Source of the DNA: [Clostridium] innocuum
GTDB lineage: Bacteria; Bacillota_I; Bacilli_A; Erysipelotrichales; Erysipelotrichaceae
Assembly: GCA_012317185.1 (NCBI GenBank)
Contig: CP048838.1
Location: 2,046,001 to 2,110,000, forward strand
DNA: 64,000 nt
Direction: 5' to 3'
Made by a program: the position numbers and the translations under genes
Part shown: positions 43,338 through 52,092 of the stretch, in pieces
Layout: each line of letters opens with the position of its first letter
Numbering within the stretch: position 1 is the first letter of the stretch
The notes under the pieces: generated by a model
What the model was told of the DNA's origin: nothing
Database searches by the model: none
The model's input: only the letters and a program-made list of their open reading frames with translations

Positions 43338-43983
43338 TCATTGCTGTATGATATGCTGCATAGCCTTTCTAAGTTAATTGTAGCTTATTATCATTATAAA
43401 TATAGTATTATGTTCAATGATTTTTTATGTTACTATAATATAATGAAGATATAAATAACAGTCATACGACTTCATGAATTTTTTTCAGGACTACGATGCA
43501 TGTTCCACTGTATTTAACTACTATATTTGTAAAAGCGCGCATTTCTTTTCATATAAATATGATGTATCTTATCTAGCACCAGGCTGTTACTAGTTGCTGT
43601 AGATGATACATAAGAAACAGAGTCACGATTATATTTTAAACATAACATGATTTTAACATCTATTTCCTGCTTAGGCATTACTCCTGTGAATAATGAAAAG
43701 ACTTAATCAGCACATATTCATCTGACCATGTTATATTGAAAATCAAGACCAGCTTATAGCTCTTTATGAAAAATCATAATCGTAATTTCATCAGGGTGAA
43801 GCTCTATGAAATTCTCATGGGGAATTATAATTTTCATACATTGATGTTCAAATAAATAAAGTATGAAGATAACCTCCTGTAATATATCGGTATTTAGATT
43901 CTATTTCAACGATTGATTTATCAAAGGAGGAAGACCCCTTTATATGATGGATGTTCGCTCTTATACTAAAAGGAGAGCTTAAG
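43338..43983. other. AT-rich non-coding stretch
   Basis: About 650 bases of very AT-rich sequence with short broken frames on both strands. I see no supported gene, RNA or repeat. A short minus-strand frame of about 27 codons near 43765-43845 (KIIIPHENFIELHPDEITI) has no clear gene structure. Confidence 0.5.
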
Positions 43984-44010
43984 ATTAAAAAAGAAGGCTG
44001 TCTGCCTTCT
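43984..44010 (-). terminator. Terminator of the tetR-cupin unit
   Basis: On the minus strand AGAAGGC (44010-44004) pairs with GCCTTCT (43998-43992), followed by a T-run. It overlaps the cupin gene stop. Confidence 0.8.
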
Positions 44011-44341
44011 ATGCCTTGATGATCAATGCCATAAACACCAGTGGTTCGTCTCCGATGTTTTCAATGCCGTGAAAGCCCTGATCCGGAGTAAAGGTGACAT
44101 CTCCCGGCTGCAGTTCACGCTTGATTCCATTATCATCGTAAAGTGCTCTACCCTGCAAAATATAGTAGGACTCACCATCGCCGATATGCTGATGTACACC
44201 CAGCGATGCATTTACATCAATCGTCACCTTCGCATACATCTTCACGCCGCTTCCCATTTCCTCGCTTTGCAGCAGGCGTTCGATATGCATCGTACCCTTG
44301 CCGCCACAGCGGTTTTCATAATGCTCTACTTCACTCTTCAT
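44009..44341 (-). CDS. Cupin-domain protein
   Basis: A 110-aa single-domain cupin. The first metal motif is visible as GVHQHIGDGESYYILQGR, and the second as PGDVTFTPDQGFHGIEN. ATG 44341 is chosen: GGAGGAAG precedes it and it overlaps the tetR stop by 11 bases. It may bind a small ligand or act on a metabolite; the substrate is unknown. It is co-transcribed with the TetR gene. Confidence 0.88.
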   Translation of the reverse strand: MKSEVEHYENRCGGKGTMHIERLLQSEEMGSGVKMYAKVTIDVNASLGVHQHIGDGESYYILQGRALYDDNGIKRELQPGDVTFTPDQGFHGIENIGDEPLVFMALIIKA

Positions 44342-44936
44342 GCTCTTCCTCCTCATTTGTTATTTTCGTATAGGCCTCCCGATAACGGGAATAGGCCAGC
44401 TTTTCACTGTCCTGCGCCAGCGATTTCAGATTGGCACTGACACGCTCTGCACTTTCTCTCATGTCGCTTTTCACCCAGCTGATAATCACGCCGGTTATCC
44501 CAAAGCTGTAAAACTGGGAATAAAAATTCATTTCTACCTCATTGATCTGATGATGCTGGTCAAGGCTTACGATTGCCATATGGAAAATGGACTTCGTTAA
44601 ATCAAAAAGGAATTGTTCAAAGCAAGTCTCATCACTGCGAATCGTATTGATATAAAAGTCCTTCTCGCTGCGCATGTGATTCAAGAGGGCGGAAATATAT
44701 TTCGGCCAGTTTTCAAAGCTGAGATTTTCATCAAACACCTGCTGTGCATCATCCGTATAGATCCAGTTCAGCAGCTCGTATTTATCACGGAAATGATAAT
44801 AGAAGGTCTGCCGGTTGTAGCCGCTTTGCTGCGTGATATCCGCAATCGTGATTTTGTCAAAGCTCTTGCGGCAGGTCAGCTGTTTTAATGCTGCTGCCAG
44901 TATTCTTTTGGTATCGAGATGTTCCTGCATATACAC
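44331..44936 (-). CDS. TetR-family regulator
   Basis: A 201-aa TetR-family DNA-binding protein. The N-terminal helix-turn-helix reads IADITQQSGYNRQTFYYHFRD. The C-terminal part resembles the DhaS/TetR_C type. It is divergent from the MFS gene at 45041 and co-transcribed with the cupin gene. A near-perfect palindrome at 44940-44953 lies just upstream of its start codon. Confidence 0.9.
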   Translation of the reverse strand: MYMQEHLDTKRILAAALKQLTCRKSFDKITIADITQQSGYNRQTFYYHFRDKYELLNWIYTDDAQQVFDENLSFENWPKYISALLNHMRSEKDFYINTIRSDETCFEQFLFDLTKSIFHMAIVSLDQHHQINEVEMNFYSQFYSFGITGVIISWVKSDMRESAERVSANLKSLAQDSEKLAYSRYREAYTKITNEEEEHEE

Positions 44937-44939
44937 ACC

Positions 44940-44953
44940 ACCGTTTCAACAGT
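44940..44953. promoter_or_regulatory. Candidate TetR operator
   Basis: ACCGTTTCAACAGT: half-sites ACCGTT and AACAGT are inverted with one mismatch and a 2-base centre. It lies in the tetR leader, between tetR and the MFS gene. Confidence 0.5.
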
Positions 44954-45040
44954 TCTATTATACAATATGCGAAAAGAAAAGGGAAAAGATTTTTAGATGC
45001 CTGCAGCTGTGTCCATACTATATCTGAGGATGTGATTACT

Positions 45041-46204
45041 ATGAAAAAGCAAATGCGATGGCTGCTTTATGCCATGAACTTTCTTGCCTTTTTTGCCATA
45101 TCGATGGTCAATACCCAGATGATTCCGTTTTTAAGCAAGCTGGGCTATACGGTGGTACAGCGCGGTTATATTCTGGCCGCAAATGCGGTTGTGGCAATCG
45201 CCGGCCAGTTTCTGTTTGGTTACCTGTGCGACCGTTTTCAAAGGGTTAAGGTCTTTTTCTTTGCGGCCTATGTGCTGCTGACGGCGAGCAGCTTTGCCAT
45301 GTTTCTGGTAGAACGCCAGACCTTCTGGTATCATGTATTCACCGTGGCTCTGATGGGTGGTATGGTAAAGGTCATTATGGGACTGGATGAAACCTGGATG
45401 CTGGAAATCGATCAGGAAAACTACGGGCGGCTGCGGGCAAGCGGGGCACTGGGGCTTACGATTGGTTCTCCGATTGCCGGCTACCTCGTCCGCCATTTTC
45501 ATTATAAAAGTCTGCTGATTTCACTTGGTATCGTAAGCGTTATTCTGTGCTGGCTCATTTACAAGGCAAAGGATGCTGAGAAAAAGGAAGGGGAGCGGAT
45601 TCGCATGGAAAGCGTGCGGCAGCTCCTGAAGAATAAAGGCTATTTATTGCTGGTGCTGATTTATCTGCTCGTCTATATGATCGGTACGGCAGATCAGTAT
45701 GTGGTCATCGACAAAATGCTGGATATCGGCGGAGACACCACAGCGGTCGGCATTAAGTGGGCGCTGCAATCCTTTATGGAGGTGCCGCTCTTTCTGTTTT
45801 CCTCGAAAATACTGGAACGCTTTCAGACTAAGACACTCTTATACTTTGGAACATTTATGTATGGTGTGAAATTCCTGCTTTACGGCTTTTCCTTTCAGCC
45901 GTGGATGATTATTCTGACGGCAGCACTGCAGCTGGTAACGCTGCCCATCATCATGCTGACAAGCAAGGTGCTGGTAAAGGAAATCACTCCCCAGAAGCTG
46001 TTCAGCAGTGCGCAGATGTTTGCCATGGCCGTATTTATCGGCGTCAGTGGATTGATAACACCGCTGATCACCTCCTATCTGTCCAAAGCCTTCGGATATG
46101 ACTGGACCCTGTATATCGTAGCTGCTTTCTCCATCGTGCCGCTGCTGCTGATTTTCTGCTATGTTCATTACTTTCAAAAGAAAACAGTGAAGAGAAGCTC
46201 CTGA
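45041..46204 (+). CDS. MFS transporter, TetR-linked
   Basis: A 387-aa major-facilitator protein with about 12 membrane helices. The loop motif LCDRFQRVK between helices 2 and 3 fits MFS motif A. ATG 45041 has GAGGATGTG; the longer frame from 44888 overlaps the TetR gene. Its resemblance to sugar/H+ symporter-like and drug exporters is general. Divergent TetR control suggests efflux or uptake of the regulator ligand. Confidence 0.85.
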   Translation: MKKQMRWLLYAMNFLAFFAISMVNTQMIPFLSKLGYTVVQRGYILAANAVVAIAGQFLFGYLCDRFQRVKVFFFAAYVLLTASSFAMFLVERQTFWYHVFTVALMGGMVKVIMGLDETWMLEIDQENYGRLRASGALGLTIGSPIAGYLVRHFHYKSLLISLGIVSVILCWLIYKAKDAEKKEGERIRMESVRQLLKNKGYLLLVLIYLLVYMIGTADQYVVIDKMLDIGGDTTAVGIKWALQSFMEVPLFLFSSKILERFQTKTLLYFGTFMYGVKFLLYGFSFQPWMIILTAALQLVTLPIIMLTSKVLVKEITPQKLFSSAQMFAMAVFIGVSGLITPLITSYLSKAFGYDWTLYIVAAFSIVPLLLIFCYVHYFQKKTVKRSS

Positions 46205-46316
46205 TTTACATTTGCAGAGGACGGAAAGCAGATTGCTTTACAGAGAATTTACAGATACCTTCGATATTGTGTGCTGTTGGACAATAACAATTTTGCACAC
46301 ACCGTTCGCTCATGTC

Positions 46317-46345
46317 TTGAAAAATGAGAGGAAATCACCTATAAT
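46317..46345 (+). promoter_or_regulatory. Promoter of the 46.4 kb operon
   Basis: TTGAAA (46317-46322) and TATAAT (46340-46345) with a 17-base spacer. Confidence 0.8.
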
Positions 46346-46351
46346 AAAGGT

Positions 46352-46424
46352 GACATCCAAAGACTGTGTAACCCTACGATAGTGGGTTGAGATAAAAAGC
46401 TCTTGTGCTATCAAGAGCTTTTTC
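46352..46424 (+). ncRNA. Short leader RNA or attenuator with terminator
   Basis: The transcript from the promoter above meets an intrinsic terminator only about 70 bases later, before the first gene. Hairpin 1 pairs AACCC (46370-46374) with GGGTT (46384-46388). Hairpin 2 is the terminator, AAAAAGCTCTT (46394-46404) with AAGAGCTTTTT (46413-46423). The loops contain GATAG (46378-46382) and CTATC (46408-46412), which are complementary. It does not match a class that I know. It could be an attenuator or a small RNA. Confidence 0.6.
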
Positions 46425-46443
46425 ATGAAAGGACGTGAAGACA

Positions 46444-46965
46444 ATGGAATTTACGATGCGTAAGGACATTGATGAATACAGCATTGAGGAGCAGGGGCGT
46501 TGTGTATTCCGTGCCTCCTATGAAAAGGAAGGCGGATTGCTCAGTATATATCTGAAGAATATGTATGGCGATGATATTATGGGCTTTTACCAGCTTCGCA
46601 AATGGTATTCGCGGTTTCGCCCGTGTATGGATTTCACCGTATACGAGGGGGATGAACAAATCGGAGAATTGAAAAAGAGTCGGGATGGCTATGAGCTGAT
46701 TTACCACGATGTATATTATCGCTTCTATTGCGGGATGCATGCAGGAAGACGTGTGGTGATCTGCTTTGACCGCGCACAACAGATTGCGGAATTTGTGCTG
46801 GATGATATCAGCACGCTGCGCTTTAAGAGTACGACACAGCAGGCGCTCCTGTCTTTACTTTGTGTACTTATGAAAGCCTTTCTCGATCAGGAGCAGTTCT
46901 CTCAGGAGGCTTTTCTTCACCACTATATAGGAGTATATAACGATGCATCCGCTACTGCGGCATAA
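46444..46965 (+). CDS. Hypothetical protein, possible LURP-one/tubby-like fold
   Basis: A 173-aa soluble protein. It has a repeating pattern of short beta strands (CVFRASYEKEGGLLSIYL, FTVYEGDEQIGELKK) and a C-terminal helix, as in the LURP-one/tubby-like scramblase-type fold. That match is by pattern only. It is first in the operon behind the leader RNA and overlaps the HAD gene by 23 bases. Confidence 0.6.
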   Translation: MEFTMRKDIDEYSIEEQGRCVFRASYEKEGGLLSIYLKNMYGDDIMGFYQLRKWYSRFRPCMDFTVYEGDEQIGELKKSRDGYELIYHDVYYRFYCGMHAGRRVVICFDRAQQIAEFVLDDISTLRFKSTTQQALLSLLCVLMKAFLDQEQFSQEAFLHHYIGVYNDASATAA

Positions 46966-47716
46966 AACGCTGCTTCTGGACCTTGATGGAACGATGTATC
47001 GCGGGGATGAGGTCATTCCCGGTGCACCCTTGTTCATAGAAGCCTTACATACACTGCAGATTCCATACTATTTCCTGACCAACAACGCCATGCGTACGCA
47101 TGCACAGAACCGGGAGAAGATGGAAGCGATGGGCTTTCAAGGATTGCGGGATGCACAATATTTTACGAGTGCGATGGCAGCTGCCGCCTATGTCCGTCAT
47201 GAAACAAAGCTGCAGCGCGTCTTCTATATCGGAGAAGATGGGATGCGGGAGGCGCTGCTGGAGCAGGGATTTACGCTGTGTGAGGAACATGTGGAAGCAG
47301 TATTTGCCGGTCTGGATTCCAATGTGACCTATGAAAAGCTGTGCCGTGCCTTTTATCATTTACAGAAGGGTGCAGTGCTGATTGGCACCAATCCGGATCG
47401 ACGCTTGCCGCATGGAGACTATTTTCGCATCGGAAACGGTGCTATGGTGCATATGCTGGAATATTGTAGTGAGCAAACGGCATGGATGATCGGAAAGCCG
47501 CATGAGCCGATGCTGAAGGAAGCGTTGCGCTATGCCGGAATTGCTAAAGAGGATGCTGTTGTGATTGGAGATAATCTGGAAACCGATGTCGCCTTCGGAC
47601 TGCGGCATGGGTGCACGAGCGTCTTTGTGACAAGCGGTGTGCATTCCCGTCTGGATTGTGAACAGCGCTGTCTTCACCCGGATCTGATCATCGATAATCT
47701 GCTGGAGCTGGTATAA
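46943..47716 (+). CDS. HAD-IIA hydrolase, NagD-like
   Basis: A 257-aa HAD-superfamily phosphatase. Motif I is LLLDLDGTMYRGDEVI, motif II FLTNNA, and motif IV is VVIGDNLETDVAFGLRHGC. The cap type and sequence fit the NagD/p-nitrophenyl phosphatase group (nucleotide or sugar phosphates). GGAG lies before the ATG. Confidence 0.92.
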   Translation: MHPLLRHKTLLLDLDGTMYRGDEVIPGAPLFIEALHTLQIPYYFLTNNAMRTHAQNREKMEAMGFQGLRDAQYFTSAMAAAAYVRHETKLQRVFYIGEDGMREALLEQGFTLCEEHVEAVFAGLDSNVTYEKLCRAFYHLQKGAVLIGTNPDRRLPHGDYFRIGNGAMVHMLEYCSEQTAWMIGKPHEPMLKEALRYAGIAKEDAVVIGDNLETDVAFGLRHGCTSVFVTSGVHSRLDCEQRCLHPDLIIDNLLELV

Positions 47717-47754
47717 AATAGAAGCCTGCACGTATAATGAAATGAGGGGATTTC

Positions 47755-48321
47755 ATGAACGTACAGGATTTTTTTATCGTATGGCAGGATATCGGTCTGA
47801 TACTGTATTCTGTTTTAAAAGCATTTCTTCCGCTTCCTTCTCTGGAAGTCATATTGGTACCGCTGGTACTGCATTCACCGCAGAAATGGTTGCTGTATTC
47901 GCTGGAGGGTGCAGTAGGCACCTGTATCGGCGGGGCAATCGGCTATGGCATCGCCCGGATACTGGGCAAAAAAGTGCTGTATAACATCGCCGCAAAAGAG
48001 GATGTGGAGCATGGCGAGGAGCTGATGGACCGCTATGGACTATTGGCCGTCTTCATTGGCGGCATCACTCCGATTCCGGATTTTCTTCTTGCCTATCTTG
48101 CCGGCTTCACCAGCATGCGGCTGCTTCCGTTTCTGCTGTGCGACGGCTTTGCCAGATTGCTGCGCAGTCTACTGGTAACACTGTCCCTGCGCTATCTGGG
48201 AACTGTGATGAATGTGGATGCCTTCGGCACCTGGTTTTCTCTGGCCATCATGCTGTGGCTTGTTTGGAAATGGTGGAAGAGCAGAAAAAAGATTCAGGCG
48301 CAGACAACATCCAGAAAATAA
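47755..48321 (+). CDS. VTT (DedA/YqaA-like) membrane protein
   Basis: A 188-aa membrane protein with the SNARE-associated/DedA-like VTT pattern: a re-entrant segment around FLPLPSLEVILVPLV, a Gly-rich GTCIGGAIGYGIARILG and the late helix LRSLLVTLSLRYLG. YqaA-type proteins are small members of this family. A lipid-transport link is known for the family. It overlaps the convergent GATase gene by 28 bases. Confidence 0.85.
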   Translation: MNVQDFFIVWQDIGLILYSVLKAFLPLPSLEVILVPLVLHSPQKWLLYSLEGAVGTCIGGAIGYGIARILGKKVLYNIAAKEDVEHGEELMDRYGLLAVFIGGITPIPDFLLAYLAGFTSMRLLPFLLCDGFARLLRSLLVTLSLRYLGTVMNVDAFGTWFSLAIMLWLVWKWWKSRKKIQAQTTSRK

Positions 48322-48941
48322 GGAAGGATCTGATCGTCTTCCATCAGCTCCGGGTGCCACTGGACAGCGAGAATGCGACCATTCTCGTGCTCCATGGCTT
48401 CTACATAATTCTCCTCGCTGAAGGCAGAGGTATAAAAGCCCTCTCCCAATCGCCCGGCTACCTGATGATGGTAGCTGTTTACGGTAAAGCTTTGCGGATA
48501 CAGCTGATGCAATACACTGCGTGAGCTGCTGTGTACGGTGTGCAGCTGCTTTGGCGCGTGTGTCTGCGTGTCAATATGCTGCAGAAGTGTCCCGCCGGCA
48601 TATACATTCAATGTCTGCATTCCGCGACAGATACCAAGAATCGGCTTTTCGTTGCACATAAATGCGTCGATTACCTGAAATTCCAGATGATCCATCGGCT
48701 GCGCATAGGTTGTGACATGCTCATTGCGGTCCTCCTTCAGATAATAGCTTTGCACATCATAGCCTCCGGGCAGTAAAAGTGCATCGCATACCTGCAGCGC
48801 ACTCGCGATTCCCGCCATGCTGCAGATGGGATACAGGCTCCAGCCCAGCGCTTCCACGCGGTCTACATACGGCTTGTTGATAAACCATTTCCAGGCATGA
48901 TCCAGCTTTTCAATTCGCATAAGGACAGCCAGTACCTTCAT
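48294..48941 (-). CDS. Class I glutamine-amidotransferase-like hydrolase (peptidase C26)
   Basis: A 215-aa protein of the gamma-glutamyl hydrolase group. The Cys nucleophile is in ILGICRGMQTLNVYAG, and the His/Glu pair is in VQWHPELM. Members include PuuD-like gamma-glutamyl-GABA hydrolases and folate polyglutamate hydrolases. The specificity is unclear. The end overlaps the convergent VTT gene. Confidence 0.88.
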   Translation of the reverse strand: MKVLAVLMRIEKLDHAWKWFINKPYVDRVEALGWSLYPICSMAGIASALQVCDALLLPGGYDVQSYYLKEDRNEHVTTYAQPMDHLEFQVIDAFMCNEKPILGICRGMQTLNVYAGGTLLQHIDTQTHAPKQLHTVHSSSRSVLHQLYPQSFTVNSYHHQVAGRLGEGFYTSAFSEENYVEAMEHENGRILAVQWHPELMEDDQILPYFLDVVCA

Positions 48942-48970
48942 TGATCGTCACCTCTTGCTTTATCCTATGC

Positions 48971-49006
48971 GAAAAAAAAGGGAAGGTTACGTATTGTACT
49001 TTCCCT
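48971..49006 (-). terminator. Weak terminator after the radical SAM gene
   Basis: On the minus strand AGGGAA (49006-49001) pairs with TTCCCT (48984-48979), followed by a T-run (48978-48971). Confidence 0.5.
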
Positions 49007-49931
49007 GCCAGGTATTGCGCTGCTTCATTTCCTTGTCAATGTCGTTGAGAATCGTTACCTTTTTCAAAGTCCAAAGCGGGGTGATCAGCGCTTCCTTCAC
49101 GCCATCTCCCGTCAGCCGCTGGATGATCATTTCCGCCGGCAGCAGCTCCAGCTGACGGATGACGATATCAATATATTCCTCTCTGCTCAGCATGACAAAG
49201 GGGGATTGTCTGTATTCCTGGGCCATGCGCGTGCCCTCCATAATGTGCAGCATATGGATCTTTACCGCATGCACGGGCAGCTTTGCGAGCGCAGCCGCGG
49301 TTTCCAGCATCTGCTGTTTGTTTTCACCGGGCAGTGAATTCATCAGATGGACAGCAATTTTCAAATCGGTATGCGACAGCCGCTCGACGCAATCCAGAAA
49401 CTGTGCATAGGTGTGCCCGCGGTTGATGCGCTGTGCGGTATCATCGTGAATACTCTGTAACCCCAGCTCCACCCAGATTTCCTTATCAGTACACAAGGAT
49501 TGCAGATAGGCGATCTTATCATCCTCCAGACAGTCGGCACGTGTGGCGATGCTGATAGCCGCAATATCATCACGCTGCGCAAAGGGGTCAAAGGTAGCCT
49601 TTAACACGGGCAGCGGTGCATAGGTATTTGTATATGCCTGAAAATATGCCATTGGAATTCCGGCCGGCCATTTTCTTTGCATCATCTGCATTCCCTGATC
49701 AAACTGCCGAAACAGATCGTCATGGATGTCTCCTGCATAATCACCGCTGCCAAGGGCACTGCAAAAGGTGCAGCCGCCGACGCCGCAGGTGCCATCCCGG
49801 TTGGGACAGGAGAAATTCGCATTCAGAGGAACCTTGAACACCTTGCTGTGAAAGCGGTGCTTCAGGTAATAATTCCAGGTATGATAACGCTTGTTGTCAT
49901 CACTGTATGGAAACGGATTGTTATAGCTCAT
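48987..49931 (-). CDS. Radical SAM protein, YtqA family
   Basis: A 314-aa radical SAM protein. It has the unusual Cys pattern FSCPNRDGTCGVGGCTFC, the PLNANF block and MAYFQAYTNTYAPL, as in YtqA/YhcC (TIGR01212). The family is uncharacterised, with a proposed tRNA-modifying role. I choose the ATG at 49931 with GGTGATATT; the frame is open to 50018. Its promoter region is shared with the gene at 50116. Confidence 0.88.
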   Translation of the reverse strand: MSYNNPFPYSDDNKRYHTWNYYLKHRFHSKVFKVPLNANFSCPNRDGTCGVGGCTFCSALGSGDYAGDIHDDLFRQFDQGMQMMQRKWPAGIPMAYFQAYTNTYAPLPVLKATFDPFAQRDDIAAISIATRADCLEDDKIAYLQSLCTDKEIWVELGLQSIHDDTAQRINRGHTYAQFLDCVERLSHTDLKIAVHLMNSLPGENKQQMLETAAALAKLPVHAVKIHMLHIMEGTRMAQEYRQSPFVMLSREEYIDIVIRQLELLPAEMIIQRLTGDGVKEALITPLWTLKKVTILNDIDKEMKQRNTWQGKYNT

Positions 49932-50115
49932 AATATCACCGTAGGTATTGTAACACAGAATAACACAGACGGTAAAAAACAAATGGAAAATCTGCTCATT
50001 TCCTGCACTTTCAGCCATTGTAAAAAATTCCAGAATTCCTTACTAAAAAACTGTTTATTTTTTTAATCAAGTATGAGATAATTAGATGCGCACTAGAGAT
50101 TGGGGTAGTAGTTAA

Positions 50116-50799
50116 ATGGATGTAAATAAAAAGGTTGTTCAGTGTAGAAAATATCCGATTACCTATACACTGGTTACAAAACAGGTAAAAAATATCAACA
50201 TGAGGATCTCTTCCAAGGGAGAGGTCGTGGTCAGTGCGAATCCGTTTGTGCCTATGGATAAAATCGACGATTTTGTTTCCAGCAAGGTTTCCTGGATTGT
50301 GAAGCATCAGAAATCCATGCAGGAGAGAAGTCAGAAATCCATGATCGACGACAAGCATATCGTATTGTTTGGAAATTCTCTGAAAATCCGCAAGACAACG
50401 GGGAAGTACAATCACGTAAGCTATGACAAGGACACTCTGTATGTACAGTGCAGAGAGCAGGCAGACCCGGAAAAGGTCATCCGGCAGTTTCTCGATAAGC
50501 TGTGCAGGGATGTGTTTCTGGACATTGCCACACTGACATTTCGCTCTTTGAGCAATTACCATCTGGAATTTCCGGACGTAAAAATTCGGGATATGAAAAG
50601 CAGATGGGGAAGCTGTACACCGGCCAAGAACTCGATAACACTGAACCGGAAGCTGATTCATTATCCGTTCGAGTTCATCGAATATGTGGTGCTGCATGAA
50701 TTTGTTCATTTCATTCAGCCGAATCACTCCAAGGCGTTCTACAATATTATAGAGAACTACATGCCGGATTATAAAACACGCATGGAAATGGTCAACTAG
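50116..50799 (+). CDS. SprT/YgjP-like metallopeptidase (DUF45)
   Basis: A 227-aa cytosolic zinc metallopeptidase of the DUF45 (YgjP/WLM-like) family. The zinc motif HEFVH is in VVLHEFVHFIQPNHSKAF and the preceding MKSRWGSCTPAKNSITLN is typical. Its substrate is not known; related SprT proteins act on DNA-protein crosslinks. It is 18 bases before degV. Confidence 0.88.
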   Translation: MDVNKKVVQCRKYPITYTLVTKQVKNINMRISSKGEVVVSANPFVPMDKIDDFVSSKVSWIVKHQKSMQERSQKSMIDDKHIVLFGNSLKIRKTTGKYNHVSYDKDTLYVQCREQADPEKVIRQFLDKLCRDVFLDIATLTFRSLSNYHLEFPDVKIRDMKSRWGSCTPAKNSITLNRKLIHYPFEFIEYVVLHEFVHFIQPNHSKAFYNIIENYMPDYKTRMEMVN

Positions 50800-50817
50800 G
50801 AAAAGGAAAAAAATATT

Positions 50818-51651
50818 ATGGTACATATCATTACAGACACATCTGCACTCTTTACGGTTGCGGAAGGAAATGACATGGATGTTCATGTGATTCCTCTCTG
50901 CGTCAGTATCCAGGATGAGCATTACCGGGATTTATGCTTTGACACGTCATCCTTTCTGAAAAAGGTTCGCTCAGGAGGTATTCCGACAACCTCACAGCCG
51001 CCGATTGGCGATGTGCTGGCTGCCTACGAGGAGCATGGTGATGAAGAAATCCTCAACATATGTATGGCAGATGGTCTGTCCGGTACGTATCAGACAGCGC
51101 TGATGGCGAAGGAACAGGCGCCCAATGCAGACAGCATAACGGTATTGAATTCACAGACTCTGTGCGGGCCGCACCGCTATCTGGTGGAAAAAGCGGTAAA
51201 GCTTCGTGATGAAGGGAAAAAGGCAGCGGATATTGTCGCAGCCTTAAAAGAAAGCATGGCACATGAGCATTCCTTTCTGATTCCGCAGGATTTCAGCTTC
51301 TTAAAGCGCGGCGGGCGTTTAAAGCCGGCAGCGGCCAGTATCGGCGGGCTGTTGAAGCTGAAGCCGGTCATGCATGCAGTGGAGGATGGAAGCCGTCTGG
51401 ATAAATTTACAATAACACGTACATTGTCCAAGGCAGCAGATTCCATTATCAGCTATTTCCGCGAGCATGGTGTGGATGCGGCCTATCGTATTTCTGTATC
51501 TCATGCAGATGCGTTAGCGGATGCACGCTTCTTTATAGACCGATTGAAAAATGCGTTCCCGAATACAGAGCTGGAGCTGTTAAAGCTTTCACCGGCCTTT
51601 ATCACACAGGGGGGACCGCAGTGTATTGCAGTTCAGTATATTCGCAAATAG
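50818..51651 (+). CDS. DegV family fatty-acid-binding protein
   Basis: A 277-aa DegV protein of the FakB class that binds fatty acids for a FakA-type kinase. Marks are HIITDTSALFTVAE, PTTSQPPIGDVLAAYEEHG and FLKRGGRLKPAAASIGGLL. No fakA is adjacent. A hairpin overlapping the stop closes the unit. Confidence 0.9.
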   Translation: MVHIITDTSALFTVAEGNDMDVHVIPLCVSIQDEHYRDLCFDTSSFLKKVRSGGIPTTSQPPIGDVLAAYEEHGDEEILNICMADGLSGTYQTALMAKEQAPNADSITVLNSQTLCGPHRYLVEKAVKLRDEGKKAADIVAALKESMAHEHSFLIPQDFSFLKRGGRLKPAAASIGGLLKLKPVMHAVEDGSRLDKFTITRTLSKAADSIISYFREHGVDAAYRISVSHADALADARFFIDRLKNAFPNTELELLKLSPAFITQGGPQCIAVQYIRK

Positions 51652-51672
51652 AGTGGGAACACTCTATTTTTG
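51647..51672 (+). terminator. Terminator after degV
   Basis: AATAGAGTG (51647-51655) pairs with CACTCTATT (51660-51668), then TTT. Confidence 0.75.
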
Positions 51673-51687
51673 TATAGGAGGCTCTAT

Positions 51688-52092
51688 ATGGGAAAACAAA
51701 ACAGAAGAAACCGCTGCCTGCTGGTCGGCTATGTTGTGCTGGTGATTGCGGCAGGACTGTTATCAAGAAGCACGCTTCCCTTGCCGAACTGGTTTCGGGA
51801 ATACGGAGGAGATACGCTGTGGTCGATGATGATGTATGGAATCTTCGCACTTCTGTTTCCCGAGGCCAGAGTGAAATCGCTGTTGATCGCTACGCTGCTG
51901 TTTTCCTATCTGATCGAATGCTCGCAGCTGCTGGATTATGACTGGCTCATTACGCTGCGTGCAACACCACTACGCTATCTGCTGGGACAGGGCTTTGTAT
52001 GGAGTGATCTGGTATGCTACAGCACAGGCTGTATATTGGCGTGTTCACTGGATGTGATTATGTTAAAAAGGAGACATGATATTTATGGATAA
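51688..52092 (+). CDS. DUF2809 membrane protein
   Basis: A 134-aa membrane protein with about four helices of the DUF2809 family. Marks are LLSRSTLPLPNWFREYGGD, LIECSQL and WSDLVCYSTG. ATG 51688 has GGAGG 8 bases before. It overlaps the M42 peptidase start. Family function unknown. Confidence 0.85.
   Translation: MGKQNRRNRCLLVGYVVLVIAAGLLSRSTLPLPNWFREYGGDTLWSMMMYGIFALLFPEARVKSLLIATLLFSYLIECSQLLDYDWLITLRATPLRYLLGQGFVWSDLVCYSTGCILACSLDVIMLKRRHDIYG

Noticed and set aside
43765..43845. Short minus-strand peptide frame in the AT-rich gap
   Set aside because: About 27 codons, poor start context, stops just upstream and no family match.
46370..46388. ACGA-containing hairpin as a mini-ykkC (guanidine-II) riboswitch
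   Set aside because: That class needs two hairpins with ACGR loops; only one ACGA is here and it is not closed correctly.
50011..50922. 303-codon minus-strand frame opposite the metallopeptidase
   Set aside because: Antisense shadow; the plus-strand HEFVH protein is clearly real.
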